Positions 13,903 through 17,226 of a stretch of DNA of 17,226 nucleotides are shown here, in pieces. The notes beneath the pieces are model-generated. The model searched no databases and had not been told where the DNA came from. It saw nothing but the letters and a program-made list of their open reading frames with translations. Origin of the DNA: JAUXIQ01 sp030620925 [NCBI: Nitrospinota bacterium] (lineage in GTDB: Bacteria; JAUXIQ01); NCBI GenBank assembly GCA_030620925.1, contig JAUXIQ010000007.1:1-17226 (forward strand), read 5' to 3'. Made by a program: the position numbers and the translations under genes. How positions within the stretch are numbered: position 1 is the first letter of the stretch; each line of letters begins with the position of its first letter.

Positions 13903-14745
13903 TTATATACTCCTCCGCCGACTCTGGCCTTTTATCTGATACCAGGAGCAGGCTTCCAGGAGCCTGTCCGCCACCCTTTCTCCCAGAACACGATCGAGCT
14001 GGCGGGGATCGATATTGGTCGTGGTTATCAGGGGTTTTTCCTTTATGATACGCTCGTTGACGATGAGGAAAAGCTGTCCACGTTGCTGATCGCTTAATTT
14101 GTCCACTCCCAGATCATCGAGTACTACGATTTCTCTATCGCTCAACTGCTGGAAAATCTCCTGTTCCTCTGTTACAGCATCCCCGGCGCGATGCCATCTA
14201 AGCTCTTGAAGAAGATTTGGGACTGAGAAAAAACCGGCGGAACAATTTTCGCCTCGCTTAATCTGGTCCATTAATATCTGGCATATAATAGCCGACGCGA
14301 GGTGCGTTTTCCCCACGCCCGTGGGCCCATGGATACCGATGCCCCTAGCGGTATCGGCTGAAAAAGAGAGAGAAAATTCCACGCAGCTTCGGTAAGCTTC
14401 CTCATTTTCTTCGCATACTTCGAAGTCTACGAAGCTTTTTCCTGCAAGTCCGGGCGACATATTTATCTCCTGGCATTTTTCTTCGAAAGCCGCCTTGAAG
14501 ACGCATTCGCAAACCCCCAATATTTCTTCTCCCTCCTGGAACCATTCTTTACGTATACCCCTGTACACGGTCCCCGGACGGTACCTCCCGTAGTCGAAAG
14601 TCAACACGCTTGTCTCACCCCAGACCTCTCCACCGGAGCCGTCGTAGAGCGGAATGCTCCGCTGCGCCCGCCGTGAAGGAACAGCGCCATTGCAGAGAGG
14701 GCATCTAACCGATGAAGGACTCCATTTTATGTCTTGCTCGCTCAT
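13903..14745 (-). CDS. DnaC/DnaI-like AAA+ ATPase, probable replicative helicase loader
   Basis: A 280-aa AAA+ protein of the DnaC/DnaI/IstB group, which delivers the replicative helicase to DNA. The N-terminal part has paired cysteines C15/C18 (CPLC) and C79/C81 (CEC), probably a zinc site like that of DnaI/DnaC-type loaders. Walker A is GPTGVGKT (140-147), Walker B VVLDDLG (207-213), the sensor-1-like TTTN (241-244), and GERVADRL (256-262) holds the likely arginine finger. The end, RLLEACSWYQIKGQSRR, matches the usual last family motif, so it is complete. No transposase (IstA) is beside it, which argues against IstB of an IS21 element. No dnaB, dnaD or primase gene is in the window. Ribosome binding site before ATG 14745 is weak. 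A good sigma-70 promoter is at 14789-14817. Confidence 0.87.
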   Translation of the reverse strand: MSEQDIKWSPSSVRCPLCNGAVPSRRAQRSIPLYDGSGGEVWGETSVLTFDYGRYRPGTVYRGIRKEWFQEGEEILGVCECVFKAAFEEKCQEINMSPGLAGKSFVDFEVCEENEEAYRSCVEFSLSFSADTARGIGIHGPTGVGKTHLASAIICQILMDQIKRGENCSAGFFSVPNLLQELRWHRAGDAVTEEQEIFQQLSDREIVVLDDLGVDKLSDQQRGQLFLIVNERIIKEKPLITTTNIDPRQLDRVLGERVADRLLEACSWYQIKGQSRRRSI

Positions 14746-14788
14746 GGATACACCACATACAGAGAGAGATAAAAATAATTGTATTTCT

Positions 14789-14817
14789 ATTATACTGTAG
14801 GTTAATTGAAAAGTTAA
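14789..14817 (-). promoter_or_regulatory. Promoter of the DnaC-like gene
   Basis: On the minus strand, TTAACT (14812-14817) and a perfect TATAAT (14789-14794) are 17 bases apart, 44 bases before the start codon. Confidence 0.6.
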
Positions 14818-14820
14818 CCT
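14799..14820. promoter_or_regulatory. Palindrome overlapping the DnaC-like promoter -35 box
   Basis: AGGTTAA (14799-14805) and TTAACCT (14814-14820) form a perfect 7-bp inverted repeat around 8 bases. It covers the -35 hexamer and the spacer, the position expected for a repressor site. Confidence 0.4.
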
Positions 14821-14892
14821 CTCAAGTTTCCCACTTGGTCTGTCAACCCACAGGGGTATTCTCTTCCCTCAGCCAACCCTCTTGGATGCAGA

Positions 14893-15303
14893 TTACCGAT
14901 ATAAAGGTCGGTCAGAATGCGCTCCGGTGCTCATCTCCAGCACCTGTTCAATATCGGCCATCAGTTTGTAACGTGTTTGGGGGCGATGCTCCCACCGCTT
15001 TTCCGCTGCCGGGGAATAGCCGTCGATCACCTCGACTTGATCGATCTTTTCCACCTTGCAGATGAGCTGAAAGCCGAGCTTGTTTACAGGGTCCATTACC
15101 GCCACCGACAGCCTGGGATTGACCAGCAGGTTTTCCATCGTTTTTACACAAAACCAGGCGCTGAAGCAAACCCTTCCTTCATCTTCCACTCTTATCCCTT
15201 CGGCGGTGGCGATATGAGGCAACCCTTCTTCATCCGCCGTTGCCAAGTAGACTATGTTATCGTCATTCAAAAACTCTTTCATAGTTTCCGGAATGGATTC
15301 CAT
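14893..15303 (-). CDS. Pyridoxamine 5'-phosphate oxidase-family FMN-binding protein
   Basis: A 136-aa split-barrel flavin protein. Family members bind FMN, F420 or heme and catalyse diverse redox steps; true PNPO activity is not implied. The fold is indicated by LATADEEGLPHIATAEGIRVEDEGRVCFSAWFCVKTMENLLVNPRLSVAVMDP, in which a TVDxxGxPHV-like first strand is followed by the KT-xxNLxxNPxxS motif of small PPOX proteins. I chose ATG 15303 because AGGAGGT is 7 bases upstream; an in-frame ATG 28 codons earlier adds a hydrophobic stretch with no ribosome binding site. The C-terminal 30 residues (EKRWEHRPQTRYKLMADIEQVLEMSTGAH) are polar. It precedes the DnaC-like gene on the same strand, but that gene has its own promoter. 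Confidence 0.85.
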   Translation of the reverse strand: MESIPETMKEFLNDDNIVYLATADEEGLPHIATAEGIRVEDEGRVCFSAWFCVKTMENLLVNPRLSVAVMDPVNKLGFQLICKVEKIDQVEVIDGYSPAAEKRWEHRPQTRYKLMADIEQVLEMSTGAHSDRPLYR

Positions 15304-15356
15304 TTTGACTACCTCCTTGTCCGTAGGTCTTCTTTGAATAAAGATAATACGGTTGA

Positions 15357-15395
15357 GAGTTAAGGTAATAAGCATGTAGATCGGCATGTTAACTC
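15357..15395. promoter_or_regulatory. Inverted repeat upstream of the PPOX-family gene
   Basis: GAGTTAA (15357-15363) and TTAACTC (15389-15395) are perfect 7-bp arms, 25 bases apart, with two CATG direct repeats inside. The rest of the 298-base gap (15304-15601) has no open reading frame; it holds this repeat, a T-run at 15422-15428 without a stable stem before it, and the promoter at 15488-15516. Confidence 0.3.
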
Positions 15396-15487
15396 AAATG
15401 GATTCAGCTACTGTGGCGGGCTTTTTTTCGTCCTGATCAGTTTTCGTAATGGGAGGACTCATATCCACACAAAATATTAAATATCTC

Positions 15488-15516
15488 TTGAACAGGTCGA
15501 TTCCGTTATGTATTAT
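15488..15516 (+). promoter_or_regulatory. Promoter of the acyl-CoA synthetase at 15602
   Basis: TTGAAC (15488-15493) and TATTAT (15511-15516) are separated by exactly 17 bases. The predicted 5' leader is about 78 bases and ends in AAAGGAGGG before the ATG. Confidence 0.6.
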
Positions 15517-15601
15517 TTCCCTCATCGATATAGCGGCTGCTGATTGTCAGAAGCGAGACTTTTATGCATAGCCCGTCAGGGACCCAAAGGAGGGAAGAAA
15601 A

Positions 15602-17226
15602 ATGATTAGAGGCGATGGCACCTCGTACTACGAAGCCGACCCGCACGAACATCTCCTCAGAGATATCACCATCGGTCAACTGCTGGACGAGAGAGCCCGC
15701 GAATTGCCTGATCAGGAAGCCGTTGTCTACTCTGTATACGATGAAGATGGAATCAATGTGCGCTGGACCTACAGTGAATTAAAGCAGAAAGTGGACAGGG
15801 TAGCCAGGGGGCTTATGGCTATGGGGGTGGAGAAGGGTGAGAAGGTCGCACTGTGGGCCACCAATCTCCCTGAATGGATACTCATGGAGTTTGCCATGGC
15901 GAAGATAGGAGCGGTGCTGGTCACGGTCAACGTAAACTATCAGCCCCCTGAATTGGAGTATCTGCTCACGCAGTCCAATTCCTCTTCCCTGTTCCTGATG
16001 GAGGGGTTCAGGGATACCGATTATCTGGGGACCATAAACCAGCTTGCCCCGGAACTGGCTTCCTCCCAGCCCGGAGACCTCAACTGCCCGAAACTGCCCG
16101 ACCTCAAGAGGGTGGTATTCATAGGAGACCAGGTGCCCCCGGGGACCTTCAACTTCAACCAGCTCGATGAAATGGCTGACGAGGTTTCCGAGAAAGAATT
16201 TTCGGAGAGACAGAGCCGGATTTCGCCGCAGGACCTGGTTCAGATACAGTATACCTCGGGCACTACGGGCTTTCCTAAAGGGGCTATGCTCTCAAACTAC
16301 AACCTGGTCAACAACGCCTTTTTCCTGGCGGACAGGTTAGGGGTGAAGCCAGGAAAGCGATACCTCTCAGGTATGCCACTGTTTCACACCGGCGGGTGCG
16401 TGTGCCACACTCTGGCCACCATAGCGGGGGGAGGGACTGTTATAGAATTGGTCTACTTCGATCCCGTAAAAATGATGCAGGCCCTCCAAAAAGAGAAGGC
16501 CACGCATTACCTCGGCGTCCCCACCATGTTGATCGGCATAATGCAGCACCCCGAATTCCCCCAACACGATTTCAGCTCCCTGGAGATAGTGATGTCCGGG
16601 GGCTCGCCGGTTCCCATAGAGGTGGCCAGAGAGGTGGAAGAAAAGATGGGCTGCAAGGTGCTGGTGGTTTTCGGCCTGACTGAAGCGAGCCCGGTGATCA
16701 CCCTGGCCAAACCCGAGGAACCGCTGGAGCTGCGCGTGGAGACTGTAGGCAGCGCGCTCCCTTACATGGAAATCAAGATAGCCGACCCTGAGACCGGAAA
16801 ACCTGTGCCGCTGGGGGAATATGGCGAGTTCTGCAACAGGGGCTACAACATAATGCCGGGTTACTACCAGATGCCCGATAAGACCGCCGAGACCATCGAC
16901 GAAGAGGGCTGGCTCCATACCGGCGACCTGGGCGTAATGAGTGAGAGCGGACATTGCAACATAGTGGGCCGCATAAAAGACATGATAATACGCGGAGGAG
17001 AGAATCTGTATACCCGTGAGATAGAAGAGCTCCTGATAACCCACCCCAAGATAATGGACGTCTACATCGTGGGTGTGCCGGACAAAAAATGGGGCGAGGA
17101 AGTCGCCGCCTTCGCAAAGTTACACCCCGACCAGCAGTTGGACCTTGAAGAGATGCGCAGCTTCTGCGAAGGGAAACTGGCGCGCCACAAACGGCCTAAG
17201 TACCTCACGCTGGTGGATGAGTTCCC
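15602..17226 (+). CDS. Acyl-CoA synthetase, FadD/medium-chain type (3' end outside window)
   Basis: The window holds 541 codons of an open frame with no stop; roughly 20-30 more residues are expected. It belongs to the ANL superfamily and should form acyl-CoA from a fatty acid, ATP and CoA. AGGAGG lies 9 bases before ATG 15602. Motifs are YTSGTTGFPKG (217-227), PLFHTGG (259-265), VFGLTEASP (356-364), GYNIMPGYYQMPDKTAE (414-430), HTGDLG (439-444), VGRIKDMIIRGGENLYTREIEE (455-476) and the start of the C-terminal domain, HKRPKYLTLVDEFP. The catalytic lysine motif lies just beyond the window. The layout is nearest to the fatty-acyl-CoA synthase/FadD35-like group and differs from the two DitJ/FATP-like ligases upstream. 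It has its own promoter and is divergent from the PPOX-family gene. Confidence 0.93.
   Translation, partial: MIRGDGTSYYEADPHEHLLRDITIGQLLDERARELPDQEAVVYSVYDEDGINVRWTYSELKQKVDRVARGLMAMGVEKGEKVALWATNLPEWILMEFAMAKIGAVLVTVNVNYQPPELEYLLTQSNSSSLFLMEGFRDTDYLGTINQLAPELASSQPGDLNCPKLPDLKRVVFIGDQVPPGTFNFNQLDEMADEVSEKEFSERQSRISPQDLVQIQYTSGTTGFPKGAMLSNYNLVNNAFFLADRLGVKPGKRYLSGMPLFHTGGCVCHTLATIAGGGTVIELVYFDPVKMMQALQKEKATHYLGVPTMLIGIMQHPEFPQHDFSSLEIVMSGGSPVPIEVAREVEEKMGCKVLVVFGLTEASPVITLAKPEEPLELRVETVGSALPYMEIKIADPETGKPVPLGEYGEFCNRGYNIMPGYYQMPDKTAETIDEEGWLHTGDLGVMSESGHCNIVGRIKDMIIRGGENLYTREIEELLITHPKIMDVYIVGVPDKKWGEEVAAFAKLHPDQQLDLEEMRSFCEGKLARHKRPKYLTLVDEF

Noticed and set aside
13903-14745. IstB of an IS21-type insertion sequence
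   Set aside because: No istA-like transposase, terminal inverted repeats or target duplication is visible beside it. The Cys-pair N-terminus fits a helicase loader better.
15411-15430. Terminator at the T-run 15422-15428
   Set aside because: No stable GC stem pairs directly before the T-run, and no plus-strand gene ends upstream of it.
16367-17044. 225-aa minus-strand open frame
   Set aside because: It is wholly inside the acyl-CoA synthetase, which has all family motifs. The antisense protein has low-complexity His/Tyr-rich sequence typical of a shadow frame.

Overview
The window reads as a chromosomal piece of an anaerobic or facultatively anaerobic bacterium that lives on acids, aldehydes or lipids. 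Evidence for anaerobic life is a tungsten/molybdenum-type aldehyde:ferredoxin oxidoreductase. Evidence for an acid- or lipid-based metabolism is three separate AMP-forming acyl-CoA synthetases and an SDR dehydrogenase. Coding density is high, GC is moderate, GGAGG-type ribosome binding sites are common, and AGG and ATA codons are frequent. I cannot name the phylum with confidence. Deep-branching Actinomycetota, Chloroflexota or syntrophic Desulfobacterota-like lineages would all fit. I saw no insertion sequence, prophage, tRNA, rRNA or CRISPR array.

Layout. 1-840: 3' end of an acyl-CoA synthetase (+), closed by a textbook terminator at 868-897. 1109-1882: SDR dehydrogenase (-). 2090-4069: aldehyde ferredoxin oxidoreductase (+). 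4161-8027: three minus-strand genes, which in transcription order are acyl-CoA synthetase, 14-helix MFS exporter and CinA-C-type amidase. The exporter has its own operator-like palindrome. 8237-10312: a plus-strand cassette of ECF sigma factor, zinc-binding anti-sigma factor, small secreted beta-rich protein and small secreted Tyr/His-rich protein. 10361-11572: threonine dehydratase with ACT domain (-). 11738-13069: CCA-adding enzyme (+). 13196-13825: nitroreductase (+). 13903-14745: DnaC/DnaI-like helicase loader ATPase (-). 14893-15303: FMN-binding PPOX-family protein (-). 15602 to the window end: a third acyl-CoA synthetase (+), truncated before its catalytic lysine.

How it fits together. 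The oxidoreductase, dehydrogenase and ligases could form one route that turns aldehydes into acids and then into CoA thioesters, although they are not one operon. The ECF cassette is the best candidate for a little-described system: sigma and anti-sigma overlap by 4 bp and are followed by two exported proteins of unknown function. Other points worth checking are an Arg in place of the catalytic Lys in the middle acyl-CoA synthetase, an altered iron-sulfur cysteine spacing in the oxidoreductase, and several TTAAC-type palindromes upstream of unrelated genes.
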